Below, one piece after another: positions 34,340-47,300 of a DNA stretch of 64,000 nt. This stretch comes from Chimonanthus salicifolius. Its lineage: Eukaryota > Streptophyta > Magnoliopsida > Laurales > Calycanthaceae. Numbering within the stretch: the first letter of the stretch is position 1; each line of letters starts with the position of its first letter. Location of the stretch: NCBI GenBank assembly GCA_013350335.1, contig CM023539.1, positions 15,748,302-15,812,301 of the forward strand, read 5' to 3'. The translations under genes and the position numbers were made by a program. The notes under the pieces were generated by a model, which ran no database searches, was not told where the DNA came from, and was given only the letters and a program-made list of their open reading frames with translations.

Positions 34340-35783
34340 AGAAGATGAAAGAAGAATTGCAGGTACTAGATAAGAATAAAACTTGGGATACTGTTAAATT
34401 GCCTCCAAGAAAAAAAAACGGTTGGTGTCGTTGGATATATAAAATAAAATATAAGAGTAATGGAACAGTGGAACGACACAAAAGCTAGATTTGTTGCCAA
34501 AGGCTTTACCCAAACATATGGTGAGGATTATACAGAAACATTCGCACATGTTGCAAAGATGAACACCTTCCGAGTGCTTCTCTCTTTAGCAGGGAATCAA
34601 GGTTGGAAATTATTCCAAATGGATGTTAAAAATGCTTTCCTTCATGGTGATCTAGAAGAGGAGATCTATATGAGTGTTCCACCGGGTCATCCACAAGAAT
34701 CCAAAGTTGGGTTTGTGTGCAAATTAAATGTAGGCCATATACAGACTTAAGCAGTCTCCTCGTGATTGGTATGTTAAGCTCAGTTCTGTTCTCATAAGTA
34801 ATAGTATTAAAAGGAGTGCAACTGACTCGTCTCTATTTGTCAAGAAAGGTATTTTTGATGCAGTTATTGTCTTAGTTTATGTTGATGATATAGTGATTAC
34901 TGGCAATGATCGACATGAAATTTCTAGGCTTAAGACTCTTCTGCACAAGAGATTTGCCATTAAAAACCTGGGAATGTTAAAGTATTTTCTAGGATTAGAA
35001 GTTGCATATTCAAAGAAGGGCATCTTTCTTAATCAAAGGAAATATGTGTTAGACTTGTTACATGATACTGGAAAATTGGGAGTTAAACCCTCAGATACTC
35101 CAACCGACAGTAGCAGTAAATTTGGTAGTGATGGTGAATTGTTAACCGATATTGATCAGTTTCAAAAGTTGGTTGGTCGATTGATTTATCTAATGATTAC
35201 TTGGCCAGATATTTCTTATACGATCAGTCTTGTCAGCAGATTTATGCATGCACCTACAGTTACTCACATGAATGTCGTCAACAGAATTTTACAGTACTTG
35301 AAGGGTTCACCAGGAAGGGGTATATGGATGCTTAAGAATGGAAATAGCTCTATTACTACTTACACTGATGCCGATTGGGCAGGTTGTCCAGTTGATCGAC
35401 GGTCTACAACAGGATACTGTACCTTTGTAAGATGTAATCTGGTCACTTGGAAGAGTAAAAAGTAGAGTGTTGTTGCAAGATCAAGTGCAATAGCAGAATA
35501 TCATGCGATGGATTCAACCACCAGTGAAGCTATTTGGCTTCGATTTTTATTGCAGGATTTGGATTTTAGTTCTACTCAGCCAACACAAATGTTTTGTGAT
35601 AATCAGGCTGCGATACACATTCTGTCAAATCCAATATTTCATGAGCAAACCAAACACATTGAGGTGGAGTGTCATTTTGTTCGAGAGAATTTGCAAACTA
35701 ATGTTATTTCTACTCCGTTTGTTCACAATGATCAACAGGTAACCGATATATTCACAAAAAGTCTTTCTGCTGCTAAATTCTAA
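34340..35783 (+). pseudogene. Copia reverse transcriptase and RNase H, broken
   Basis: RT starts around 34345 (EELQVLDKNKTW in one frame) and shifts frame at the A8 run near 34410. It continues with ARFVAKGFTQ and QMDVKNAFLHGDL (34460-34735), and shifts again before the catalytic YVDDI at 34878-34892. The frame from 34893 carries LGMLKYFLGLEV, DIDQFQKLVGRLIYL and the RNase H words TYTDADWAG and RRSTTGYC. A TAG at 35463 interrupts it. The same frame resumes with RSSAIAEYHAM, CDNQAAIHI and TDIFTKSL to 35783. The domain order after integrase confirms Copia. Confidence 0.93.
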
Positions 35784-35838
35784 GAGACATTGTCCAAGTT
35801 GGGCTCCATTGATATTTTCGCATCAACTTGAGCTGGAG

Positions 35839-36041
35839 TGTTGAATAAGGAAAGAGAGGTCGAGTGGGAGTGAGACTCCTAGTTCAAATAGGACTCTTGT
35901 TTATCCTTATATATACACAGCAGTTGTAATTTGTAAGCAGTGAAAAAATAATAAGAAATACTCTCTTTTTCCCGTTTTGGGTTTTCCACGTAAAACATTG
36001 TCTCCGTGTGTGATGAATCGGTGATAGATTGTTTTTCTACA
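35839..36041 (+). repeat. 3' LTR of the Copia element
   Basis: It is 203 bp long and aligns along its whole length with the 5' LTR, lacking about 10 bp around the TTCCGTGGTTTTTTCC region. GTATA follows immediately, as the right target duplicate. Confidence 0.95.
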
Positions 36042-36046
36042 GTATA

Positions 36047-36900
36047 CCAACGTCGGGGTGGTTTTCTTTCCCCAATTATTTTGCCCAAATCTTCTCTGTT
36101 CACAATTGCTTGAGATTTCTTTCTCAGTCTCACTCATCTTTATCCCTTCACCTTGTGGGGTCCACACGGGTATCTCCAAAGCCAAAGTGGTGTTTGGGAA
36201 GGGCCCAAGAAATTTTGGATCAGCAGGTGACTCAGCTGCTAGGTGTCTTGGTTGTGAACCATGTCTCGCCTTAGGTCCATGAGCTGTGAGACTCCAAGAT
36301 GATTTTGAATGGGCCTGTGCTTGTGGGCCCCACTTCCCACCATCCATCCGATGGTAGATCTCAAGAGCTATCGCATCCACTAGGTCCAGTTGGGCTTGAC
36401 TGTCATCCCCCGAGCTCTAACTAGATTCGGTGCTTGCATCAATTTCACACAAAGGTATCACCAAAAAAACACTTTATAGAGCATAAAGTGTGTGGCTAAT
36501 CATTCCCTTGTATATATAACAAACATCATTTGTAGATGAGTTTGAATCAAACTTTGGTTTAAATAACATGATCACTTCACATGTATTTTAAAAGCCTTGG
36601 TCTGTATATAGCGTTTGTTAGTGTCTCGATTTGGCTAAGTCTCTAAGTTTGTCAATTCCATGACTCGGAAAGAAGCATTTGCTGGAAGCTTGAAGACCCA
36701 AAGTGATCAAGAGTAAAGATCATGCTCCATCAGATTGAAACTCATCATTATAGCCATCACAAAACAGTTATTATGGCCATAAATGATTTTAGGTGGTACC
36801 CACACCTTAGAGAGGACTATCCCTAGGCTTAGTGGAACAAATGGTGAAATCATAAAAAGCCTAGAGAGGAAGATTGACAGTGAATTGAAACCCAACTTGG
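36047..36900. other. Spacer right of the Copia element
   Basis: No gene was recognised on either strand. ORFs at 35907-36380 and 36029-36282 overlap on opposite strands and show no domain. Confidence 0.35.
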
Positions 36901-37862
36901 AAATATGTATTTGGTTTTGCTGTCAGCTCGACCAGTCTTTCTCACCGACCCCTCGGTGGAGACAGGATCGACCCATCGTGGTCAAAGACTGGTCGATCAA
37001 ATTGACATACGTTCTAGATCAAAGAACTATCATTTTGTGAAAGCCTTTAGTCGAAAGTCTCTTATGCATCAAAACCTCGGTGAAAGGCTGAAACGACCCC
37101 TCGTGGTCAATGACTCTTCAATAAGATTTATGAGTTCTAGAACTAGAACTCAGGTGGGCTCTCTAGAAAACAGACATAGCGGTAATTTAAAGACCGATCG
37201 AAAGTAGCCAGGACCGACCCCTCGGTAAAGAGCGACATTTCGTTCTGGGTATGACTGGTTTTCTGGCCTTGAAACTCTATCAGCATTGTGTTGCCCCAGA
37301 TCGAGCCTCTCGTATGGACCGAACTCTCGGTACCATCATTGTCGACCCATCAACTACACCGACATGTCGACCGAGAAAGAATATTACTGTTGGGAGTGCA
37401 TTATTGCGCAACGGTCCGGTTGTTAAACGGTAACATTTCTAGTCACCGGCCCCTCGGTGATTCCGACCTGTCGGTACATTGTCATTGCTTCAACTGGTTA
37501 CCTTCTCTATATAAACCAATCTTTATGCAACCAGTTGGCATCCTTCGGCAAAATCAGTTGAACCCTCATCATTATCAGTGAGCTTAAATAAGGGCCAATA
37601 AAAGGATCACTCTCTCTTTCATGCTTAAACTTGGGGAATCATATACAATCAATCATATGGATTAAGTTTGTGAGAGAGAAAGGAGGAAAGTAAAATCATA
37701 AATAAACAATCTATTGATTGAGTTTGTAAGTGAGAAAGAGGAAATGATTATAAAGTAGGAAACTTTTGGTATAGCTAGTTTCCTTCACCCTGGATTGTGA
37801 TTGTTTTACGGTGACTACAAGAAAGAGCATCGGTACACATTGGGTTGTATTGAGCATTGAAA

Positions 37863-39923
37863 TATTACATTTTTACCCCTGATTATTGGTTCAGTTAATC
37901 CTCAATTTTGTATATAATGATGCATTTAATGTAATTTGTCATTTGTAGTAAAAAATGGAAAGTTCAGGAAAATCAAGTTAAAACAACAGAAGATTGTATG
38001 TTTAGTGCTTTAAAGAGGAGACCTAGAATTATTATGATTATTTTATGTCACTTTCTAGGATTTTCATGTAAATTGATTAATCTAGATCCAGTTATGAGAG
38101 TCTATGATTAATTAATAATTTTAAGATTTAAAGTGGCTAAATAATTATTTAATTCTAGAGGTTAAAAGCTGCAATCTAAGTGCCAAAGCCTGAATTTCAA
38201 GTCATTGGACCAAGATTCAGTTCAAGTGGGCCAAGCTATACTCCACAAAGCTTCAATGGACCAAGCCACATGCAAGCCCATACGCATTCCACACATTGGG
38301 CCAGGCCAGTGTGCAAGCTCAGCCCAAGTAAGCCCCAAGCTCTCAAATCCAATTCAAATGGGCCTAAGTTGAGGTCTACATCCAAATCCAAAACTCAACG
38401 TCCAATGAACTCCATGGTCCATGTTTGAATTTACCTAAGTCTGACCCAACTACCTATGTCCAAAACCCATAACCCAACTTCACCTTCACACCATCCAATT
38501 TCCATCTTAGATCTTAACCTTTCATCTCACATATCCAGCTAGGTCAAACCATAGATCCACCATTAAATCTAATCTATCCATGCATCTATCATTACATCTA
38601 GGTCATCCATCATCATCATGATCATATTAACCTTAGATTAGTGTTCATCCATGCATCACCTATTAATCCTTGCATTCATTTCATTCATTTATCATCTTAG
38701 CCATTAGATATTAGGTCATCTAATCTCATTCACTCATTCATCTCTTAGAAACCCTAGAGCCTCCACATGCATCCATCACATACACACATTTCCTTAGATT
38801 TAGGTCATGCATTTCATCATCCATTTAAGATCCACCTATGCATCTAAACCCTCCATCAACCATCTACCCATTTTTTATAATTATTTTACCCTAAATTCCT
38901 TACAGCCATTAGATCAAAACCCATTTAATCTAAGCCCTCCATTCATAAACCCTAAGCTATGAACAACTTGTAGTTCAAGTTAGCCCCCATGCGCATATTA
39001 CACCTCATCATCCCATGATTTTTGCAACCTAAAACATCTCCATGCACTTAAACTAAAAACCATCTAGATACATTCCTAATATCCAAACACACCTCACCAT
39101 CCAATCCCCAAGTATCCCACACGATTTTCTCAATCCTAAACCAATCCAAATTCCTAATTTCTCTCCTAATCTCTTACCTTCTCTCCACCTTCACTTAGCC
39201 ACCAAGGAAAGCCACACAAAAATCGTGTGACCCTCCTTGTGCAGCCATAAAATCCAAGCTTAAATAACCATCATCCATTCCCATTTAGATCCAATCTAGT
39301 CCTTTCATTTCCCAACCTATAAGGAGCACCATGTGAATTTACAAGTGAGTGTAGATTTTTTATCTTTTATGTTGTCTTTCTTATATTTAATTTAGAAAAG
39401 CCTTATACTTTAATTCTTCCATTTAATAAAGTAAAGCATTCATTTAGAACCTTGGAACATCCAATTTCTAAAATACTTTTATAATTACTTTATTTTTAAT
39501 TTTAAGAACACAACTTTTATTTATTTGATTGAACATGAGCGTATGCAATAATTAGGATCTTAATTGTAAGACTTGAATCATGATTACTAAGGTTTTGATT
39601 AATTAAATTAATAGTTGTGAATCTTGTTTTATTAATAAATATGAATTGTATTTTAGATCTTTACGTGAATTTCAGATCTAGGCCTTTATTTTATTTACAT
39701 ATCTTGGTTAATGAACGATATATTCCAAACAACCAACATTTCCGTTACTACACATTTAATTTCAGTCATTTATATTCATGCAATTTAATTTTATGCCTTT
39801 TAATTATGTTAAATCTCATGTTTGTTGTGCAATAGTTGTTTTAACCCATATCTTATGTAATATAATCTTTAATTTTGTAACTCTTTAATTCATTCTTTAA
39901 TTCTTTGATTCTCTTTCTCTTAA

Positions 39924-39963
<40 letters not shown>

Positions 39964-40232
39964 AAGATCCATTCAATTAAAGTTAGGAAGATGTGTAAAT
40001 GACTTTGTAACTTGGAATCCTAAACATGATTAAGATTAAAATTTAATTCACCATATTAAACTAAGAAATCACATATCTTACTTGTTGATTTTCCAAGTTA
40101 GATACATAACTCATATAATGATTCAATTTCTTAAAAATAATTCATTTTTAGAGGACATTAATTTAAATTCATATACTTTGAGAGTTTCCATTGGGTTCGA
40201 CCTCGCTCTCACATTACTATACTATGAATGGT
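37863..40232 (+). mobile_element. Non-coding LTR-like insertion (solo LTR or LARD fragment)
   Basis: It opens near TTTTTACCCCTGATTATTGG and ends near TTGGGTTCGACCTCGCTCTCACATTACTATACTATG...GTGCACTTGCGAG. The latter phrase is typical of LTR ends in plant retrotransposons with 'cacttgcg' termini. The stretch 38160-39330 is strongly C- and A-rich on the plus strand. No pol motif and no clear TSD were found. Confidence 0.45.
39926..39960. repeat. (CT)n microsatellite
   Basis: About seventeen consecutive CT units. Confidence 0.95.
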
Positions 40233-40918
40233 TCGTGCACTTGCGAGATTTACAAATTTAAAACCATCAACAGGTGAAATCTTGAAGATGCACACATCAA
40301 GAGATAGTCAAAAGCAAATGCTTCTTGGTTTTAATTTTGTTTTAAAACCTTTGTTTCGAAAGTGGATGAAGGAAGCTTGTTCCGGAATCACTATAAAAAA
40401 TCTGGAGCATCGTCTCCAGCACATGTGGTGGGTGGAATTCCCAGCTAAATGGATAGGTGGAATTCATATTCTACAGTGGTGTGTGAAATTCTCAGCTGAT
40501 TGAGTGAGGTGGAATTCCTACTCTAATTGTGATGATGTAAATCCCCAATTAGTAGATTTTTTGTGATAGCTCAAGGTAGAGCGAGTCCTAACAGTGGATA
40601 TAAATTGGCTAACTGAACCACTTTAAATTGGTCTTATGGTGTTTGATCTTTGTGTGTTTGTACTTAGTATTTAAGTACTCTTCTTAACACACATCACTTT
40701 GCATGTTGATTATCATATTCTACACGTTGTGCATAAGCAACGATAATCAAGTAAAATGTAAAGGGTCACAAATCTCTTGATTAATGTACCGCTGCACTTA
40801 AAACAATCAAGAAATTTGTAAACACCATGGAAAATGGGATTAACCTATTCAAACTCCCCCCCTCCTCCCTCTAGGGTCAATTATGTTGTTCTAAGCACAT
40901 TGAAAAAGGGAACTTTCA

Positions 40919-41937
40919 GCGTTTATAAAATTTTATTTTAATCATGGTTGTCAAATCCATTTTGAATTCCATTATGAATTTGTCTTCATAGTAAAACATT
41001 TCAATGTTCATCTTTTTTGGTGTTCCATTTCTAAAAAGATGACATAAAATTTAAAAAGTAAGAAGTACAATAAAATATTTAAAATTACAAACTTACGAAA
41101 AATGTTGCATTTAATTATTTTCATCATTTTACACTAATCTACATAAATAAAAATATAAATTTCATATTTGTAATCTCAAGTCATATAAATTTAATTATCA
41201 AATACTAACTAAAAAGGGTTGAAGTTTATACTATAGGAATCAAATAAAACTCCAATTAAACATAGGAAAAAAACCCTCTAAATCTGTATCTAAGAAATAA
41301 ATTTGAATTCTCATATGATTAAAAATAAAGGTATGAACACATGGGTGCATTACTTATATCTGACACCCATGAGACTTGGACCCATAACCTCTAAGTAATA
41401 AACTTGAATTCTCGTCACCTATGAGACCTTTTTTAAGACCAAGGTGTCCAGGCCTCTTAAAATACCTAAATAATTCTTGGGGCATTTACAAACCTCACTA
41501 TCCACACACCGGGTAAAACTATGAGGAATGGCCCTTTGCGGGAGTGGAGACATGCTATAAATTCTTGTCAACCATGAGTTGAAAAAAAACTTGATAAAAT
41601 GCACATGGACCAAATTGCAGTTGAAAATACAATTTCTAGTTTAGTAGTTAAAATCATTAGATGCTTTTCAATTAAAGGTGTTTGATCACTTTGACCACCA
41701 AGATTAAGTAACTCTAAATTAAATCTTATACTAAAATTCCAGCCATGTACTAAATCATGTCCAATGTTACTCTGTACCTTTGGATTTTAGACAAATATGT
41801 GAAATTTTAAAAAACAATGTATGAGAACAATAAAGCAGAATGGCTAGCGCAGGAACGGGCCATTCTAGCCCATTTCACTCTTATCAAGCTCATTCAGCGG
41901 GAATAGGTAGGAATGGAATATTGTATCAAATTGTATG
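40919..41937. other. AT-rich spacer with a possible SINE trace
   Basis: No gene was recognised. The stretch 41380-41560 (ACACACCGGGTAAAACTATGAGGA, GGTGTCCAGGCC) resembles the tail of the SINE at 49815 (CATACCGGCTCAAGCGATGAGGA, GGTGTCCATGC), but no promoter boxes are convincing. Confidence 0.35.
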
Positions 41938-43010
41938 CAGGGCCGGCTCGACACATATTGAAGCCTAAGGCAAAAAATCTAAATGGGGCCTTCTTCGTAT
42001 TTAATATATTATTATAAGTAATATTTAATTAAAATTTTAATTATATAATAATAAAAATTTATCTAAAATCTATTTTTCTTGCTTTTGGAGATGCAAAATT
42101 GCTAACTAAATTTTTGTATTCAAGTTTTGCTAAATATCATTTTCAATTGATAATATGGCTAATTCATATAATCTTTCTACTACTATTCACAGTAAATGAG
42201 AATTTAAAACAGATCTGGTAAGCATAAAGCATCCGAACTTTTATGGTAAGATTATCTGAAATACCATGACAAAGGGTAGGCCCAAACCTGATTTGCATAT
42301 AAGAAATCTTGTGGTCCCTCATAGTATGCAAAATGGATCCCCAATAATCTTAACCCTTGTTTTATGAGCTGTAAGTGTAACCCAATGGATAAATATTTAT
42401 ATCATTTATTCATTTGTGCTCAATCCCATGGAAGGATGAGTCCTCTTAGGTGTTAACCTGGATCATCTATTCATCCAACCCGTTTCCACATTCAAGCAGA
42501 ATCCGTAAATTTCAAGCTGAGAATAGTTATTGCTTATTGTGGGATTTCTCCAAATTCCAGATTATGCAGAATTTGCAAATTCAAGATTTGAGGACCGACG
42601 GGAGTTAAACAAAACAAGTTAAAGGGAAAATAAAATCAACCCACATCGGGAAAAAAGTACCTACAGTAGAGAGTAGCAAGAAGTACGAGAGATAACAGTG
42701 AGAGAGAGGAGTGGTGAGACAGAGCAGTGAGAGAATGGCGAAAAAGAGTACTTAGAGAGCGACAGAGGAGCGGCAAGAAAGAGCGTAATAAAATTAGAGA
42801 AGTTAGGGTTTGGCAAATGCGCTTTGGGGTAACTTAAAGGCGAGATTTAGGGTAGGTTCTGACTTCTGCAGTCTGCAGAAGCCAAAATTTGGGTTCGGAT
42901 TTCGAGTTTTTATTTTAAGAGGGCTTAACGGTAAGTTAAAAGAATTCTGGGCCTTTTTAAACTAGGCCTCAAGCCGCCGCTTTTCTTGCTTACAGCTTGA
43001 GCCCAGCCTA
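41938..43010. mobile_element. hAT-type element, non-autonomous relic
   Basis: The element is bounded by a perfect 8-bp TSD ATTGTATG (41930-41937 and 43011-43018). The left end is CAGGGCCGGCTC, and the right end, read inversely, is TAGGCTGGGCTC; they agree at 8 of 12 bases. There is no transposase sequence. The same CAGGGCCG-type end is found in the element at 43234. Confidence 0.85.
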
Positions 43011-43233
43011 ATTGTATGCCTTTCTCTTCCATTTTTTAATAGAAGCAAGAATGTTCCATCATTTTGACCTGAATGGAATGGAATTGACTACTAAAATCTC
43101 AATTAAATAAGTGAAGCATGGTTTTAAGGCCCTCAAAATTTCAACTTTTGACAGTAAAAATTCACTAGGTTAGATTAACAGGCATTAAAATTCAAATTAG
43201 TGCAAATTAGACATAAATACAATTCCCTAAGGC

Positions 43234-44339
43234 CAGGGCCGTCTAGACCATGAGGCGACCGAGGCGATCGCCTTAGGCCCCGTAAAAATACCTGTGTCTT
43301 ATCGCAAAACCTTCAGTCGCCTTAGGCCCCATAAACATACGCAAAAGGCCCACACATGTTATGGACTTACCGTTCGCAAACCCTTAAAAAAAATACTTAG
43401 CGGAGCTCCACCCTTTTCAATTGCCTCATACCCTGATACCCCAACCCTATATGCTTTCGGCTCTCACTCTATTAAATGGAGAATCTTGGGAAATCTTCTT
43501 TTATTTATCACCATTATTACCTCCTTATCACAACAATTTCTGGAAATGCCACATTACCCCCTCATAGGTGATCCTCTGATTTTATTTTCCCCAAAAGTGG
43601 AGCCCACCACTAATCTATATAAATACAAAGTTATATATGTATTTTTTCTCATGATTCTTTTGTCTTGCCCAGGATGTGGGCTATACCATACATTTTCTTT
43701 TTGGGTTTCTTCCTCTTTGAATGATATATTAACCAGCATTAAAAAAAATAACATATCTAATTTACAATTTTCTTCTATTTTCATATGCTATTTTTTATTT
43801 CTTATTATTAAATTGATTTATTCCTTTTTCCATTTGTATGTTGATTTTTTCCTTTGTTTTTTCATGCTTTGATTCTTCCTTCTTTAACTACTGGAACATT
43901 CCCTTCACAATCACTCAACTGGAACGAAAATTTTAGTAATTTTCATCAAGGAATTAAGGAAGAACAGAGGACTTATTTTCACAGTACTAAGTTCTATTGT
44001 TCTTTAACCTTTCAATTTTAGTTCATTTTAATTATTTTTAATTTTAAAGGTTTTTGTGTTATTTATAATTGTGTTTTAATCATAAATATGTCTAGTCGAA
44101 AATATAAATCTAGATTTCAAAAACTTAAACAAAGGAGAAGAATAGAAAAAGTAGTTCAATCTCAAAGAGGGGCTCTTGATAAATTTATTACTGGCAATAA
44201 ACAAAATTCAACAAGTAATTTGAATGAAGATTTAACAAATGAACAACCAATTCATATTACTTATAATAATATATTAAATACCAAGAAGGCCCGTTTAATT
44301 TTTTTATCTTGGGCCTCAACTTTTGTCTAGACAGCCCTG
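43234..44339 (+). mobile_element. hAT deletion derivative keeping a transposase N-terminus
   Basis: Terminal inverted repeats are CAGGGCCGTCTAGAC / GTCTAGACAGCCCTG. The 8-bp TSD is CCTAAGGC / CCTGAGGC (43226-43233 and 44340-44347; one mismatch). Length is 1106 bp. The 5' part may be promoter and leader. A short ORF at 44088-44330 resembles the start of a hAT transposase and runs straight into the right TIR, so the rest of the gene was removed by internal deletion. Confidence 0.9.
44088..44330 (+). pseudogene. N-terminal stub of a ZMYM1-like hAT transposase
   Basis: The 80-codon ORF starts MSSRKYKSRFQKLKQRRR and has SQRGALDKFIT. This matches from memory the beginning of plant hAT proteins annotated as zinc finger MYM-type protein 1-like (TTF-type and DUF4371 domains further on). 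Only about 60 codons are transposase-like; the last codons come from the TIR. The TTF zinc finger, DDE residues and hATC dimerisation domain are absent. It would not be functional. Confidence 0.7.
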
Positions 44340-44347
44340 CCTGAGGC

Positions 44348-47300
44348 TAGGTGGTATGATTGGGGAAATTAATCTATTGGGTCTATTCCACACTTGTTTG
44401 CAAGTGCTCCTTGTTACCCGCAAAAGAGTTTGTGCCAAAGTTTGGTGCAAACTATCTGATGGTAGGACTATTCCTCAGTTTGAATCGAATTAGAAACTCA
44501 CTCAAACTCATCACCAAACAAATACGTTTGGACACATACCAACTTGTCGGGCTAGGCTCAAGTTAAATTCTTGAGCTCATTTATATAAAGAGTTAAACTT
44601 GAGTTAAACTTGAATTTTTACAGGAAGCCCATGAAAGCCTATATGGTCGGGCTCTGGCTAAAGTCTTGAGCCCATGTTTATAAATGGTTAGAGTCGAGCT
44701 TTTACAGGAATCCCGTGAAAGCTTGTCAAGTTTTTTGGCCCATTTAGCCATTATATGTGTGTATTGTATACCTAGTCCATTTCCCTTTTCTTAAAAAATA
44801 AATTGAAGATAATTAGAAAATTGACTGTTCAGATTGGAGTCACTACGCTTGGTGATTTTGAATACTAAAATCAAGTGGCTTGAAATTGAATTTTGAACTC
44901 AAAATTTGGTCAAATTATATATCATCATGTTTGCTTTCAATCTCAATGGCTGGATTTTTAATAGTCTCAAATGGAAGGCATGGGCTCATGATTTAACCTT
45001 TCATAGCCCGATGGGCTTTGGACAGCATGGGCTACCATAGATCATAGCAAGGTCTGAACCTGGCCTTTGAACACCCCTTCTCAATAGCTCCACATGGATG
45101 ATATGTTTAAAAATCTTAGTTTGCATATGGTGCCTATTAGAATTTTACTTTGATAAGATAAGTGAAGCTATGTCTTTTAAAATCTTCAAAATTTCAATTT
45201 GATATTAGAAATTCAACGAGTTATATCAATAAGTTTTTAAAGTCAAATTAGTGGAAATTTAACTTAAGTGCAATGTATGAGGGATAAGTGGAAATGAATG
45301 CCAGTTGCTAGATATATTAAGAAATCATTATAATTCATATACTCAAGATAATTTTTAAACGTACTGTGTGAAAGTTTTATTTTATCAGTCCATCTCTTTC
45401 AAAAGAAAGATTAAGAATGAATAATTGAAATGCATCTTTCAAACCAGTGATGCAATCAGGTGAGGCTAGTAAGTATTGGATTTGATAACAATCTTATGCT
45501 TATGGCCCTTTTATTGAAGCCCACCCACATTCATGGTGGAAGACCTGATAGAAAAGAGTGAGAAAAGAGAGTGCAGAAAAGAGCTGATTGAATTTTAGCC
45601 CACTCCAACAAAGTGAAGGAATAAAGCATATGACAGTCAAATTTAAGGCCCCCACTATGGCCATCTCCATCATAGATGTGGACAAAAGAAGGAAAAAATA
45701 ATAATTAATATTTAATTTTTAGTGTGTATTTAATAACTCTAATTTTCTAAAAAAAAATATTTGAAACATTGAATTAAAAGATTATTAATAAAAATAAGCT
45801 GTTATTAATAAAAATAATTAGAAGCTAGTGGAACTACGCTTAATAATTATATTGACAGAGAAAAAAATATGATACTTATAAGGAGAGAGAATGTGATTTT
45901 TGGGAGCTGGGAAAAAACAGTAGAAATTCAACAAAAGCAGATGGAAGATTCCAAATGGTTGAAATAGATAAAAATTAATGACAAAAGATTAAAAATCAAG
46001 TGAAAGCCAAAGCATTTCGCATCATAATTTAAATTGGTAAATTGTAAATGAAGATTTTAAATTAAGAATGATATAGGAACGAGCTTTAAATTTGAAATTT
46101 TATCTTCATTAAAAGCAGCCTAGTGTGACAGGATCCCACTTTTTGTTGTTTGAACTTTGAACTTTGAACTTTGAACTTTGAACTTTGAAATTAAAGTCAA
46201 AATTCACAAGAAAGATGTAATGCATTCACTCCAAATGCAAGTGCCACCTAGCATTTCTCTATTTTTTATTTGAAAGGTATCAGCAATAACCCATATTCAT
46301 CGAGACTTAGAACCATTATTTAAAAACTTGAAATGACTCAGGGTGAGTCGATATGATTTTAAGTCGGAGTCAAAGATTTTTTAAATTTTTTTTAAATACG
46401 GTTAATTTTCTCAAATCGATGTTATATTGAGTTAAGTCTGATTTTTAAGTATTGAAACACTATTTAGAAGTGACAGAGAATTTTTTGAGAGATGGCTATT
46501 ATCTGTCATGTCCTAAGTCAAACAAAATATGATATAAAGAAGAAGATAATGATCCATGCCCTATCATGAGTTTTTATCATGTTTCAAGGAAAAGATCATT
46601 TTGTCGTTGGTTTTCTTCTTCTCTCTTCCCTATTTAAAAAGAGAGGGTAAAATGGTATTTTCCTTTTAAATATTGTGTACTGTATTAAAAACTCATGTGA
46701 ACAAATCATTATCTTAAAAATTTATTGTGCCGGTTCTAGTTATGCCAAAAAAAAAAGCAGCACAGAGCTAAGATTTCTCATTTTGCTTTTCTATGGCATT
46801 ATCATAATTGCACAAGTTTCTCCCTTTTTATCTTTTATTTCCAAAAGGAAATGATGTTAATATACTGAAGTAGATCAACTACAGGCATCCAACAACGCAG
46901 GTTCATACGGTGGTATACTGAGACAATTTTTTTTATCTTGCCCATCAATTCAATCTAAAATACAATCTAGGAATGTACGGTTGAGGATGATCATTAACCC
47001 TTTAATAAACAAATTAAATTGACCCAGAGGCATCTATTATAAATAAATTACATAATTAGAATTTTGGAAAATCCACTCCACAAACTCAATTCAAACCAAC
47101 CCAACCTCATCACTTACACCAACCCAACAACTCTGCTTGGAAACTGGAAAGACAGAATTCAAATTGTAAATCAGTACTCATTTAGTGAATTCGATTAACT
47201 CAATTTGCTTAATAAAACTGAATTAAATTTGAATTTCAAATAAATGAGTCAATCATCCAAACTGATCCCTGGCATCCCCAGTTTTTTTTTCCTAAGCACA

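Larger units (their letters stand above)
30489..36041 (+). mobile_element. Complete Ty1/Copia retrotransposon, inactive
   Basis: It is a 5553-bp element with a 5' LTR at 30489-30700 and a 3' LTR at 35839-36041, both starting TGTTGAATAAG and ending TTGTTTTTCTACA. The perfect 5-bp TSD GTATA lies at 30484-30488 and 36042-36046. A primer-binding site TGGTATCACTCGC (30701-30713) and a purine tract GAGCTGGAG before the 3' LTR are present. The coding order gag, protease, integrase, RT, RNase H defines Copia. The two LTRs differ by many substitutions and a few indels, so the insertion is not recent. Stops and frameshifts break every domain. Confidence 0.96.
36901..40918 (+). repeat. Degenerate Copia-type LTR with a 2.4-kb non-coding insertion
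   Basis: The outer parts (36901-37860 and 40235-40918) share ordered words with the LTR-like repeat at 18426-19496, including GACCSACCCNTCGG words, GCAAATGCTTCT, GTGGAATTCC units and the ACTTTCA end. The middle (about 37863-40232) has no counterpart there and is treated as an insertion. Boundaries are approximate. Confidence 0.5.
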
